From an uncultured Fretibacterium sp. (lineage in GTDB: Bacteria; Synergistota; Synergistia; Synergistales; Aminobacteriaceae): a stretch of DNA of 19,005 nucleotides. Both the position numbers and the translations under genes were made by a program. The stretch is taken from NCBI GenBank assembly GCA_937915835.1, contig CALGHA010000089.1, positions 1 through 19,005 of the forward strand. The letters are read 5' to 3'. Below, piece by piece: positions 1-7,877 of the stretch (within the stretch, counting starts at the first letter, position 1; each line of letters starts with the position of its first letter). The notes beneath the pieces were generated by a model that saw nothing but the letters and a program-made list of their open reading frames with translations, was not told the DNA's origin and ran no database searches.

Positions 1-391
1 AAAAAGTCCCGAGAATGTCGCGAGGATTTCCGTTTGTCTCAATGTCCGCAATATAGCCCCAAGGTGCGCTGTTTCTCCAGCTGAATTTGTTTGTGCGTGT
101 ATCAAAGCCGTCTCGAACGTCAAGCTGAAGAGGAGTATCTTTTTCCGAACGAACCATGAAGACGCTGAAAATTCCCTCGTCAGGGTCAACGTCGGGCGAT
201 AATGCCTCAGGCTGAGCAGTTCTGAATGTTCCGAGATAAACTATTCGTAAGCCTTCAGGGGTTTTCATGTCGATAATATTTCCTGATTTGTCGCGCTTGA
301 CTTCCTGAACGTCTCCACTCACAACTTCATCAGCACAAGCACAGCCAGTAAACGCGAATAAAACGATTAGTGCACAAAGAATTTTACGCAA
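1..391 (-). CDS. Secreted or lipid-anchored protein of unknown function, C-terminus cut by the window edge
   Basis: The reading frame is open from a TTG codon at 391-389 to the window edge, about 130 codons. A strong AGGAGG Shine-Dalgarno (402-407) sits about ten bases before the TTG. The N-terminus is a signal peptide: two basic residues (RK), a hydrophobic core (ILCALIVLFAF) and then TGCACADE. Cleavage could be by signal peptidase I after ACA, or TGC could be a poor lipobox, since Phe occupies the -3 position. The mature part is polar and mixed acidic/basic, with a segment reading GLRIVYLGTF and a later FSWRNSAPWGY, and has no motif I recognise. It is transcribed divergently from the ABC transporter operon, so regulatory DNA at 392-506 may serve both. 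I assign no function. Confidence 0.7.
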   Translation of the reverse strand, partial: MRKILCALIVLFAFTGCACADEVVSGDVQEVKRDKSGNIIDMKTPEGLRIVYLGTFRTAQPEALSPDVDPDEGIFSVFMVRSEKDTPLQLDVRDGFDTRTNKFSWRNSAPWGYIADIETNGNPRDILGTF

Positions 392-440
392 GATAAATAT
401 TCCTCCTAAAATAATAAATGAAAGTTCTTCATTAGGATAT

Positions 441-471
441 TTTACAGTATTAACAGTGTGTTATCATTATC
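441..471 (+). promoter_or_regulatory. Probable promoter of the ABC/MFS operon with an embedded palindrome and a Fur-like half site
   Basis: TTTACA (441-446) matches five of six bases of a -35 box. Candidate -10 boxes are TATCAT (462-467, short 15-bp spacer) or CATTAT (465-470, 18-bp spacer). Between them lies the perfect palindrome TAACA-gtg-TGTTA (451-463), well placed to block polymerase. On the minus strand, 471-461 reads GATAATGATAA, the first 11 bases of the classic 19-bp Fur box; the other eight bases do not match. The boxes are visible in the sequence; regulator identity is inference. Confidence 0.4.
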
Positions 472-506
472 AAACTTTATTAGCTTTTCTTGGGAGTGAT
501 TAATCT

Positions 507-2270
507 TTGAACAAGAAATTAAAACTCGCTGAGCTGTTATCTTACGCAGGAAATTATAAATCCCTCACGTATGCTTCATGTTTTCTTGCCGGGATAAGCT
601 CACTAATCGCTATAGTTACATTCTGGTATGTCTGGAAAATCGCGAACTCAATAATTTTTGACGCTGATACCGAAAATATCGCGCTTTACGGGAAAATTGC
701 CGCAATATCAGCCTTAATCGTAATCCTCGTTTATATAGCAGGATTGATGTGTTCTCATAAAGCCGCATTCAGAATTGCCGCGAACATCAGGATTAAGCTC
801 CTTCATCACATAGCTTCTCTTCCATTGGGAACAATTGAGACGCTAGGAACCGGCCAATTACGGAGAATTATTATTGACACGAGCGGAACGACTGAGACGT
901 ATTTAGCTCACCAATTACCGGACAAATACGCCGCGATTTTCTCATCATTAGGGCTTGTAGGCTTGCTGCTTTATGTTGACTGGAGATTAGCTCTTGTGAG
1001 CCTTGCGCCAATCGTCTTGGGCTTTATCGTTATGGCTTTCATGACAGGAGAGAGCATGAGACGGAAAATTGCCGAGTATCAAAACGCCTTGAATATTATG
1101 TCGAATGAGGCTGTAGAATACGTTCGTGGAATTCCTGTTGTGAAAACTTTCGGACAAACTATTTTCTCGTTCAGGAGATTTCAGAAGTCAATTGAAAACT
1201 ATGAAGCCTGGACAATAGCTTACACTCAAGAGTTAAGAATGCCCATGATGTGCTTTACCCTCGCAGTAAACGGGAGCTTTGCGTTCTTAATCTGTGCTGG
1301 AGTTTTCGCGGCATTTTATTATGGAGTTTCGCGCGAGTTCCTGAGTAATTTTATTCTCGCCGTGATAATTGCCCCGTTAATCTCCGTAACTCTGACACGA
1401 ACGATTAAGCAAAACGAAAACGAGATGCTCTCAGCTGATGCCATGCGAAGGATTAACGAAATTTTGAGCCTTAAGCCGTTAAGCGTTCCTGACGAAATAA
1501 AATCACCTTCGGAAAATTCAAGCGTCGAAATCTCTAACGTTTCATTCAGTTACGGGAAAAATAAAGCTCTCTCACATGTAACTCTCAAGCTCAATCCCGG
1601 GCAAACTCTCGCACTTGTTGGACATTCAGGCGGCGGAAAATCAACACTTGCAAAGTTAATCGCTCGATTCTTCGACGTTCAAGCAGGAAAAATTTTTGTG
1701 GGAAATCTTGACGTGAGGGATTACAGGCCTGAAGACTTGATGAATGAGATTGCGTTTGTGTTTCAGGACAGCAAATTAATCAAAGGCTCAATCCTGGACA
1801 ATATAAAAATGTCAAAGCCTGGTGCTTCACTCGAAGACGTAATGAACGCGTTGAAATTGGCCGGATGTGATGACATTATCGCGAAGTTTCCAGAAGGGAT
1901 TAACACGATTATCGGCAGTGAAGGCGTGCATTTATCGGGCGGAGAAGTTCAGAGATTGACGGTCGCACGAGCAATCCTCAAAAATTCTCCCGTCGTAATT
2001 CTTGATGAAGCGGCGGCATTCGTTGACCCCGATAACGAAAAAAAATTACATGACGCAATAAAAGTTCTGGCGCAAAACAAAACCGTAATTTTAATAGCTC
2101 ATAGACTTTCAAGCGTTAAAGACGCTGACATTATCGCCGTTCTCGACAAGGGAAAATTAATCGAGACGGGAAATTTTGACGAGTTAATAAATCTCAAGGG
2201 GAAATTCGCGCAAATGTGGAAGGATTATCAGACTTCGTTGACATGGAATATTAACAAGGAGGGAAAATAA
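507..2270 (+). CDS. ABC exporter-fold half-transporter (membrane domain fused to ATPase), first of a heterodimeric pair
   Basis: Residues about 20-300 form a six-helix membrane domain, containing the segment EYVRGIPVVKTFGQT; about 338-575 form the ATPase. Walker A GHSGGGKST is at 372-380, Q-loop Gln near 420, signature LSGGE at 476-480, Walker B ending in Asp500 with catalytic Glu501, and switch His near 532. The D-loop region reads AAAFVDPDNE rather than the usual ATASLD; this style resembles YbtP/YbtQ and IrtA/IrtB-type transporters of metal chelators, as I remember that family. The start is TTG at 507, preceded by GGGAGTG at 492-498. The stop overlaps the ATG of the next gene by one base (TAATG), so the two are almost certainly co-translated and pair in the inner membrane. 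Substrate and direction cannot be read from sequence; siderophore, peptide or drug transport are all possible. Confidence 0.9.
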   Translation: MNKKLKLAELLSYAGNYKSLTYASCFLAGISSLIAIVTFWYVWKIANSIIFDADTENIALYGKIAAISALIVILVYIAGLMCSHKAAFRIAANIRIKLLHHIASLPLGTIETLGTGQLRRIIIDTSGTTETYLAHQLPDKYAAIFSSLGLVGLLLYVDWRLALVSLAPIVLGFIVMAFMTGESMRRKIAEYQNALNIMSNEAVEYVRGIPVVKTFGQTIFSFRRFQKSIENYEAWTIAYTQELRMPMMCFTLAVNGSFAFLICAGVFAAFYYGVSREFLSNFILAVIIAPLISVTLTRTIKQNENEMLSADAMRRINEILSLKPLSVPDEIKSPSENSSVEISNVSFSYGKNKALSHVTLKLNPGQTLALVGHSGGGKSTLAKLIARFFDVQAGKIFVGNLDVRDYRPEDLMNEIAFVFQDSKLIKGSILDNIKMSKPGASLEDVMNALKLAGCDDIIAKFPEGINTIIGSEGVHLSGGEVQRLTVARAILKNSPVVILDEAAAFVDPDNEKKLHDAIKVLAQNKTVILIAHRLSSVKDADIIAVLDKGKLIETGNFDELINLKGKFAQMWKDYQTSLTWNINKEGK

Positions 2271-3997
2271 TGCGCTGGCTCCAGAAAAGATTTGCTTTAT
2301 CAGACAGGGGAATATTTGACTTAATGATCGGGAGCTTGGCTTGTGCTCTCCAGAATTTGGCTTTAATGCTTCCGGTCGGGTTAATTTACTCGTTCATGAA
2401 ACACATGATTTTGTTGAATGCCGTCGGGTATAACTTAAGCGATGACAGCGTGAAATTTTATCTCTCGACCGCCGTAATAATCTTATGCTTAATGTTCATG
2501 GCTTCGTTCTTTCAGTATAATTCTACGTTTCTTGCGACTTACCGGGAATCCGGCATCAGACGAATAACTTTAGCTGAGAGGCTCCGGAAAATCCCGTTAT
2601 CGTTTTTTGCGAAAAAAGATTTAGCAGATCTTACAGCCTCGATTATGAACGATTGCGCGGCCCTTGAAACCTGTCAGTCTCATTTTGCGGCTCCGTTAAT
2701 AGGCTCGATAATCTCAACGTCAATTGTAGCGCTCTCCTTGTTACTCATAAATTGGCGGATGGCTTTAGCGGCTTTATGGGTACTTCCTGTTGCGTTCGGA
2801 ATTGTAGCGTTTTCGGCGAAAGTTCAGCAAAAGTTTTCTCGTTCATCACTCAGCGCAAGAATTTCATGTGAAGAAGGAGTGCAGGAATTTCTTGAATGCT
2901 CAAAGGATTTACGCTCAAATAATTTCATGAACGCTTATGTTGATGGCTTGACGGGAAAAATTAAAACTCTCGAGAAACGTTCAATGAGTTCTGAACTCGG
3001 CACAGCAATTTTCGTAGTCTCAGCTTATTTAATCTTGAAACTCGGGCTTGCTTCTGTAGCTTTAACCGGAGCAATTTTATACGCTGATAAATCATTGAAA
3101 TTAACTGAATTTCTCTTGTTTATTCTTGCTGCTTCAAGACTTTATGATCCTCTCGAAATTTCTTTGCAGAATTTAGCCGCGATAATCTCGACACGTTCAG
3201 GGGTTGACAGGCTCAACGAAATTTTCGACGCTGAAATCCAGACGGGAAGCGAGAAGCTCACGAACAAGAATTATGATATTGAGTTTCAGAATGTCAGCTT
3301 CAGTTACGAAGACGGTGAAGAAGTTTTACATGATATTTCGTTCACAGCCAAGCAAGGAGAAGTTACGGCACTCGTCGGACCTTCCGGAGCAGGAAAGACG
3401 ACAGCCGCGCGGTTAATAACGAGATTTTGGGACGTTCAGCAGGGAAATATTTTCATCGGCGGAATGAACGTTAAGGACGTTGACCCCGAAAAATTAATGT
3501 CGCTAATCTCGATCGTGTTTCAGGACGTAATCTTATTCAATAATTCCGTACTGGAAAATATCAGAATTGGCCGGAAGAATGCGAGCAATGAAGAAGTAAT
3601 TGAAGCCGGAAAATTAGCAAACTGTGAAGAGTTTATCTCAAGACTTCCTGAGGGCTGGAAAACTCAAATTGGCGAAAACGGCTGTGAACTCTCAGGAGGA
3701 GAACGTCAGAGAATTTCCATAGCGCGCGCAATCCTCAAAAATTCCCCGATAATTTTGCTCGACGAGGCTACAGCTTCACTTGACGCTGAGAATGAGAGCG
3801 AAATTCAGTCAGCAATCTCACGCCTAATTCGCAACAAAACTGTCCTTGTCATTGCTCACCGAATGCGTACGATTATGGGAGCTGATAAAGTTATAGTGCT
3901 CGCTGATAAACATATTGCTGAAAAGGGAACGCCTGAAGAATTAATGAAACTTGACGGGATTTTTGCTAACATGGTAAAAACTCAAGGGGGGAATTAG
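2270..3997 (+). CDS. ABC exporter-fold half-transporter, second of the heterodimeric pair
   Basis: This is the partner of the preceding gene, with the same architecture: a six-helix membrane domain to about residue 310, then the ATPase. Walker A GPSGAGKTT is at 370-378, signature LSGGE at 474-478, Walker B ILLDE ending at Glu499, a canonical D-loop ATASLD and switch His530. All catalytic motifs look intact, unlike the somewhat divergent D-loop of the partner. The ATG at 2270 overlaps the upstream stop, and AAGGAGGG at 2256-2263 gives a good ribosome site. The last codons contain AAGGGGGG (3984-3991), which doubles as the ribosome site of the MFS gene starting four bases after the stop, so the three genes form one translation-coupled unit. 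As with its partner, transport of an iron chelator is a family-level guess only. Confidence 0.9.
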   Translation: MRWLQKRFALSDRGIFDLMIGSLACALQNLALMLPVGLIYSFMKHMILLNAVGYNLSDDSVKFYLSTAVIILCLMFMASFFQYNSTFLATYRESGIRRITLAERLRKIPLSFFAKKDLADLTASIMNDCAALETCQSHFAAPLIGSIISTSIVALSLLLINWRMALAALWVLPVAFGIVAFSAKVQQKFSRSSLSARISCEEGVQEFLECSKDLRSNNFMNAYVDGLTGKIKTLEKRSMSSELGTAIFVVSAYLILKLGLASVALTGAILYADKSLKLTEFLLFILAASRLYDPLEISLQNLAAIISTRSGVDRLNEIFDAEIQTGSEKLTNKNYDIEFQNVSFSYEDGEEVLHDISFTAKQGEVTALVGPSGAGKTTAARLITRFWDVQQGNIFIGGMNVKDVDPEKLMSLISIVFQDVILFNNSVLENIRIGRKNASNEEVIEAGKLANCEEFISRLPEGWKTQIGENGCELSGGERQRISIARAILKNSPIILLDEATASLDAENESEIQSAISRLIRNKTVLVIAHRMRTIMGADKVIVLADKHIAEKGTPEELMKLDGIFANMVKTQGGN

Positions 3998-4000
3998 ACT

Positions 4001-5137
4001 TTGCGCAATAAATTATTCTGGTCGTGCTTTTACGCGTTCTTCTACTGCGGCATTGTCATGATAACAATCGGTTCTGCTCTTCCTGACATGCGGGCGGCTT
4101 ATAATCTCTCAGACAGCATGAGCGGAGCATTATTATCATGTTATTCACTCGGCAATCTGGCTTCAGGAATTTTAGGGGGCTTCGCGGCATTATTTCTTGG
4201 TCAAAAACTAGCGATTATAATTTTAGCGGGGCTTGTCTGTTTGGGAATGGCTTTATTAACTTTCGGGCATATGCAAGTTTTATTGTTCGTCGCGTGTGCT
4301 TTAATTGGACTTGGACGAGGAAGCATGATAAGTTTCAGCCAAAGGACAATAAACATTCTCACGAACGGAAACTCTCAAGTTACGGGAATGCTTCATGCTA
4401 CGTTTGCTGCCGGAGCGATAATTTCTCCGTTGATGTTCTCAGCTTTACGCGTAATTTCCTGGAAGGCCGGAATAATTTTAGTCGCAGTTCTCGGGTTAAT
4501 CGCTGTGAGTATTTTCCTGAGCATTAAAGATTATTCACAGCTTGATAACGTCGATAAATCTTCAGGCCAATCCGAGCGTTCAATCGAGTTTTTGAGAGAT
4601 AAGGGCTTTATCATCATAGCATGCCTAATGTTCCTGTATTTATGCTGTGAATTTGCTGTAAACGGCTGGCTTGTTACTTACATGCACCATAAAAATATGT
4701 CTCTCAGTTATTCTCACTCGATGGCTTCGTTATTATGGCTGGTAATGCTTGCAGGAAGATTATTCTGCGTGTGGCTGGCTAAATACATTCCCAACAAGAT
4801 AATCATGATTATGTTCGGCATAGGCTCAGCGTTGTCGTTCGCGTTTATGCTTGTCTCAGAAGGAGCGTTTAATATTGCGGCGAGCGTTGCGCTTCTTGGG
4901 TTCTGCATGGCTCCGATTAGTCCGATAATTTACGGTTCTTCTGCTCCGTACACGAATAAATACCCGTTAGCGATGGGAATATTATTCACGATTGGCTGTA
5001 TGGGCGGAACGATTATGCCGTTGATTACGGGATTTGCGGCTGAAGTTTTCGGCTTTGACGGCGGAATGTCGGCGATATTAATTACGTTTATTTTGCTGAT
5101 AATTTTTGCTGTGATAAACTTGAAGCAAAATCAATAA
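4001..5137 (+). CDS. Major facilitator superfamily permease encoded with the ABC pair
   Basis: The 378-residue protein is hydrophobic throughout and consistent with twelve transmembrane helices, with a polar central loop near residues 175-200 (DYSQLDNVDKSSGQSERS). Features of the superfamily include LPDMRAAYNLSDSMSGALLSC in the first loop, a GLGRGS segment in the fourth helix and a C-terminal half that repeats the fold. The start is TTG at 4001, four bases after the preceding stop, served by AAGGGGGG inside the upstream gene. Encoding an MFS permease directly after two ABC half-transporters matches the ybtP-ybtQ-ybtX order of the yersiniabactin locus, so it may move the same or a related compound. 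That is analogy, not proof: the protein also has the general look of sugar or drug MFS carriers, and I cannot assign a substrate. Confidence 0.85.
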   Translation: MRNKLFWSCFYAFFYCGIVMITIGSALPDMRAAYNLSDSMSGALLSCYSLGNLASGILGGFAALFLGQKLAIIILAGLVCLGMALLTFGHMQVLLFVACALIGLGRGSMISFSQRTINILTNGNSQVTGMLHATFAAGAIISPLMFSALRVISWKAGIILVAVLGLIAVSIFLSIKDYSQLDNVDKSSGQSERSIEFLRDKGFIIIACLMFLYLCCEFAVNGWLVTYMHHKNMSLSYSHSMASLLWLVMLAGRLFCVWLAKYIPNKIIMIMFGIGSALSFAFMLVSEGAFNIAASVALLGFCMAPISPIIYGSSAPYTNKYPLAMGILFTIGCMGGTIMPLITGFAAEVFGFDGGMSAILITFILLIIFAVINLKQNQ

Positions 5138-5175
5138 TTTACTCACATAAAAATCACATAGGAGGTACTTGACAA

Positions 5176-6182
5176 ATGCAAATCAAGCCACATAATAGTA
5201 TCAGGTATCAGGTATCAGGGACACTATTGCTGATTCTCTGAGAGGGTTTGCGATAATTCTTGTAGTTTTAGGACATGTTCCAGCATGGATTAGCAGTATT
5301 GGAGTAAAATTTAGTGCAGGCAGTATATTAGGAGGGTATGTGTATAGTTTTCACATGCCTTTGTTTTTTATGTTAGCGGGTTATATTCAAGGAATGAGGG
5401 AACCTTTTTCGGGAGGAGGCAGCTACTCTCGCTATTTCTGGAGGAACTTTTTTGATTTATATATTCCGTGTATGTTTTTTTCGTATTTACAGGCTTTCTT
5501 GAATTTCGCGTTTTTTTCCTCGTCTAATTCGTTAAGCGTTCACCTTCCGTCGTTGTACCATATTTTAACAATTCCTTTTTTGGGTTTTCTGAATTATTGG
5601 TTTTTGAGCGCATTATTCTTTGTGAAATGTATTCATCTCGTCTTTGAATGTTTCGTGAAGCGTGAAGGTATAAACTCTACATTCTGGATAATATTATTCA
5701 TTCTGATAAACTTTACCGGTTTAAAATTACCCGTGTTCGTTACGCGCTTTTCTCTGGGATTATATTTTCATTCCGGGTATATTATCAAGCGTCGAAATTT
5801 TTATACGGATTAATATTATTTCTTGCCGGTCTTGCATTTTTCTTCATTCCCAATGCCGCAAACTCCTTTACTCGAACAGGAGCAGCTGTGTGTTCAAGTC
5901 TGGGGCTGTTAGTGATATTTTATGCTCTCAAGATAAACAATAAATTTCTCGCAATCTGCGGAGTTTACAGTATGGTCATATATGCATGCGGCTATAACTT
6001 TAAGGCTTGCTTATAAATATTTCGGGCCTTCGTCAGTTAATCAACCTTTAGCAATATTCTTGGCCATGTTCTTTATCTCTTTGTTCATTCCTCTTTTAGT
6101 AGTGTGGCTCTATAAAAACGTGAAAATTTTGCGTTGGATTGAGTACATATTCTATCCTGGAAAGCTGTTAAGGAAAAAATAA
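5176..6182 (+). pseudogene. Acyltransferase-3 family membrane protein, broken by three frame breaks at short repeats
   Basis: An ATG at 5176 follows a strong GGAGGT (5161-5166) but hits a TGA at 5239. The conserved N-terminus, ADSLRGFAIILVVLGH, lies in another frame from 5229. That frame continues through YSFHMPLFFMLAGY to a TAA at 5811; the protein then resumes in a third frame (LYGLILFLAGLAF to VYSMVIY near 5983) and returns to the second for HAAITLRLAYKYFG and the end at 6182. The breaks coincide with TATCAGG x3 (5199-5219), a T5 run (5798-5802) and ATATAT (5978-5983). Joined, the pieces give about 330 residues with the SLRG, H and YSFHMP features of integral-membrane O-acyltransferases that decorate cell-surface sugars. 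It follows the MFS gene after 38 bases. It could be a decaying gene, a phase-variable gene now off, or partly an assembly artefact. A shorter product from GTG 5340 is possible but would lack the conserved His. Confidence 0.8.
5198..5219 (+). repeat. Tandem heptamer TATCAGG, three copies, inside the acyltransferase coding start
   Basis: Three perfect copies of TATCAGG occupy 5199-5219, and the preceding G at 5198 fits the period. The tract starts in the eighth codon after ATG 5176. Seven is not a multiple of three, so each gain or loss shifts the frame. By direct translation, one copy reads N-S-I-R-D-T-I-A-D-S-L-R-G with no stop, joining the start codon to the conserved domain; four copies also read through with seven extra residues. 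Two or three copies do not. Confidence 0.9.
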
Positions 6183-6219
6183 AAGCGGGGTCAAAACCTC
6201 AGCCCCGCCGATAAATTTT
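6174..6219. terminator. Bidirectional intrinsic terminator between convergent genes
   Basis: A perfect 6-bp GC stem, GCGGGG (6185-6190) and CCCCGC (6203-6208), encloses a 12-base loop. On the minus strand it is followed by TTTTATTTTTT (6184-6174), a good intrinsic terminator for the YbjN-like gene. On the plus strand the stem is followed by ATAAATTTTT (6211-6220), a weaker tail for the acyltransferase/ABC operon. Confidence 0.75.
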
Positions 6220-6224
6220 TCTCG

Positions 6225-6782
6225 TTATTCGCACTTCTCGATTGCGTCTCCGGCTGTTGCTCCCCTGAACATGATATCGAGAATACCTTCTGCGTATCTG
6301 TCAAACATTGCCGAAGGAATAATTATGCTGTTCCTGACAACCTCACGTGAAGGGATTAATTCCTCGCAGTCAACATGAATTTTGTAGCGAATTTCTCCGT
6401 CGCGAACATCAAGCTCAAAGTTCCCGGCTCTAAGTCCATAATTTGCCCGGCAGATAAATTCAGCCATTTCCTTTATTATATCCGAATCATCTTTGTCAGC
6501 ATTAATCGGGCAAACAGCGTAAACCGTGAAACCGTCCTCACGAACAGGCAGAAAATATCTAACATTCTTGAGTTTGCTCTCGAGATTTACTCCAAACCTG
6601 AAAATTCCGCGTTCTTCGTCAAAATCGTAATTCCAATCATCGTCGTCAAGAAAACTTCGGATCTGTTCAACTATGTCCTCTGAATACTCCGTCTCGTCAG
6701 CAAAAGCCTTAGTGCTGAACATCAACATAACTAGCGCGCATAAAATAATAGCAGTGATCGACAAGAAAATTACTCCTCTCAT
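6225..6782 (-). CDS. Exported YbjN-like domain protein
   Basis: From the ATG at 6782 the protein has 185 residues: a signal peptide (MRG, then a long hydrophobic stretch ending STKAFA, cleavage before DETEYSE) followed by one alpha/beta domain. The domain shows the YbjN-like pattern: an acidic FLDDDDWNYDFDEE start, a strand FRFGVNLE, FTVYAVCPINADK, a helix with AEFICRANYGLRAGNFELDVRDGEIRYKI and a C-terminal helix ending in MFRGATAGDAIEKCE. YbjN proteins are poorly understood and proposed to act in stress responses. An upstream TTG at 6833 would add 17 residues and overlap the preceding gene, but has no ribosome site and would put a charged extension before the signal peptide, so I prefer 6782. 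Export suggests an envelope or periplasmic role. It is probably the last gene of a three-gene operon ending at the terminator at 6185-6208. Confidence 0.75.
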   Translation of the reverse strand: MRGVIFLSITAIILCALVMLMFSTKAFADETEYSEDIVEQIRSFLDDDDWNYDFDEERGIFRFGVNLESKLKNVRYFLPVREDGFTVYAVCPINADKDDSDIIKEMAEFICRANYGLRAGNFELDVRDGEIRYKIHVDCEELIPSREVVRNSIIIPSAMFDRYAEGILDIMFRGATAGDAIEKCE

Positions 6783-6822
6783 TAAATTTTTCTGGTAAGT
6801 GGGAATAATACATGATTTTATT

Positions 6823-7257
6823 CTATATTTCAAGTAAAGCTATTGCTCGTTCATATTTTTTCTTTCGTCGTTCATAATCTCTAAGCAATTTCGGATTATC
6901 AGCAATTCTTGTAGCGTCTAAATTATGCCTTAAATCAGCAAGTTTCACTTTTCGTGCAATTGGATTATCTTTAATCGTCAAAATGTAGTCGAAATAGTCA
7001 ATTCCTTCCTGATGCGTTAAAACCTTCACAGCCTCCGTAATTTCACTCGGGAAAATTTTTTCGAGCTCCTCAAGCGTTATATCCGTGTCCTCGATAACAT
7101 CATGAAGAAGAGCTGTGCAGATTTCGTATTCACTTTCCATTTGCTGAGCAACGATTAACGGGTGAGTAAAGTAAGGCCGTCCGGCTTTGTCGAATTGGCC
7201 GAGATGAGCGCTGAATGATAAATCTATAGCCTGGTTGATTAATTTGCTGTAAAACAT
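6823..7257 (-). CDS. Small HD-domain phosphohydrolase, alarmone ((p)ppGpp) hydrolase-like
   Basis: The 144 residues form a single HD domain like the hydrolase half of RelA/SpoT and the small MESH1-type hydrolases. Visible metal and catalytic positions are His18 in SAHLGQFDKAG, His32 in YFTHP, His52-Asp53 in ALLHDVIEDTD with Glu56-Asp57, and Asp108 in KLADLRHN, all in the family's spacing. The protein is shorter than MESH1-type enzymes (around 180 residues) and has no synthetase, TGS or ACT domain, so if it acts on (p)ppGpp it should only remove pyrophosphate. Nucleotide 5'-phosphate or other substrates are possible. The ATG at 7257 follows GGAG (7266-7269) after six bases. Only 23 bases separate it from the XRE-cupin regulator upstream, suggesting joint transcription. 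Confidence 0.85.
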   Translation of the reverse strand: MFYSKLINQAIDLSFSAHLGQFDKAGRPYFTHPLIVAQQMESEYEICTALLHDVIEDTDITLEELEKIFPSEITEAVKVLTHQEGIDYFDYILTIKDNPIARKVKLADLRHNLDATRIADNPKLLRDYERRKKKYERAIALLEI

Positions 7258-7280
7258 TTTTTATTCTCCATGATTTGCTT

Positions 7281-7877
7281 TCATACTCCGTAATAAATTA
7301 TGTCATAGACCCATAAATCTTTATCAGTTCTGTTCGAGTAAGTATGCTTGCGATTGGCTAGGAATTTCACGGCTTCTCCATTTTTGATCTCGTAAGTTTC
7401 ATCATCAATAATTAATGTCAATTTTCCCTCAATGACAAAAATATATTCCCAGACTCCAGGCCCGTGAGAATCTGCGGGAAATTCTCCGTGAGGAGCGATT
7501 TTCACTTTGTGGCTTTCCATTGACGTATTAATATCATATTTGAACATGGCCTGCACGTCTACACTACCATGTTTAACAAGCTCTTGATTTCTGACGACTT
7601 CGACGACTTTCTCAGGAGCTTTCAATAATGATGGGAGAGAAACGAGAATTCCCTCGCAAATTTTGTACAGAACTGCAACAGTCGGACATTTTCGGCCTCG
7701 TTCAATGTCGCTTAACATACTTTTACTCACATTGCTTCTGGCTGAAACTTCATCGAGTGATAATCCCCGTTCATGTCTTGCCCGTTTCAAGTTTGCTCCG
7801 ATAATTCCAGTAATTTCTTCACTGTCTGCAAATTTTTCGTCTGAGTTTAATTCTTCCGGCATAAAAATTTTGTCCAT
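7281..7877 (-). CDS. XRE-family transcriptional regulator with C-terminal cupin sensor domain
   Basis: The 198-residue protein has an acidic N-terminal tail, a helix-turn-helix at about residues 26-82 (IGANLKRARHERGLSLDEVSARSNVS, then MLSDIERGRKCPT) and a cupin barrel at about 110-195 (HGPGVWEYIFVIEGKLTLIIDDE, then NGEAVKFLANRKHTYSNRT). This is the architecture of the PuuR/SutR-type regulators, in which the cupin senses a small molecule. The ligand is not evident. The ATG at 7877 follows AAGGAGT with good spacing. It is first in a probable operon with the HD hydrolase and YbjN-like protein, and may also regulate its own promoter; an AT-rich region with a perfect TATAAT on the minus strand (7916-7911) lies 34 bases upstream of the start. 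Confidence 0.88.
   Translation of the reverse strand: MDKIFMPEELNSDEKFADSEEITGIIGANLKRARHERGLSLDEVSARSNVSKSMLSDIERGRKCPTVAVLYKICEGILVSLPSLLKAPEKVVEVVRNQELVKHGSVDVQAMFKYDINTSMESHKVKIAPHGEFPADSHGPGVWEYIFVIEGKLTLIIDDETYEIKNGEAVKFLANRKHTYSNRTDKDLWVYDIIYYGV

Noticed and set aside
3986..3991. G6 run at the end of the second ABC gene as a phase-variation tract
   Set aside because: It is only two codons before the stop and serves as the ribosome site of the MFS gene; no frame break is seen there.
4138..4908. Alternative open frames inside the MFS gene on both strands
   Set aside because: They overlap a complete twelve-helix permease and show no recognisable domain or ribosome site.
6783..6833. Longer TTG-initiated form of the YbjN-like protein
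   Set aside because: It lacks a ribosome site, overlaps the HD-domain gene and places extra residues before a clear signal peptide.
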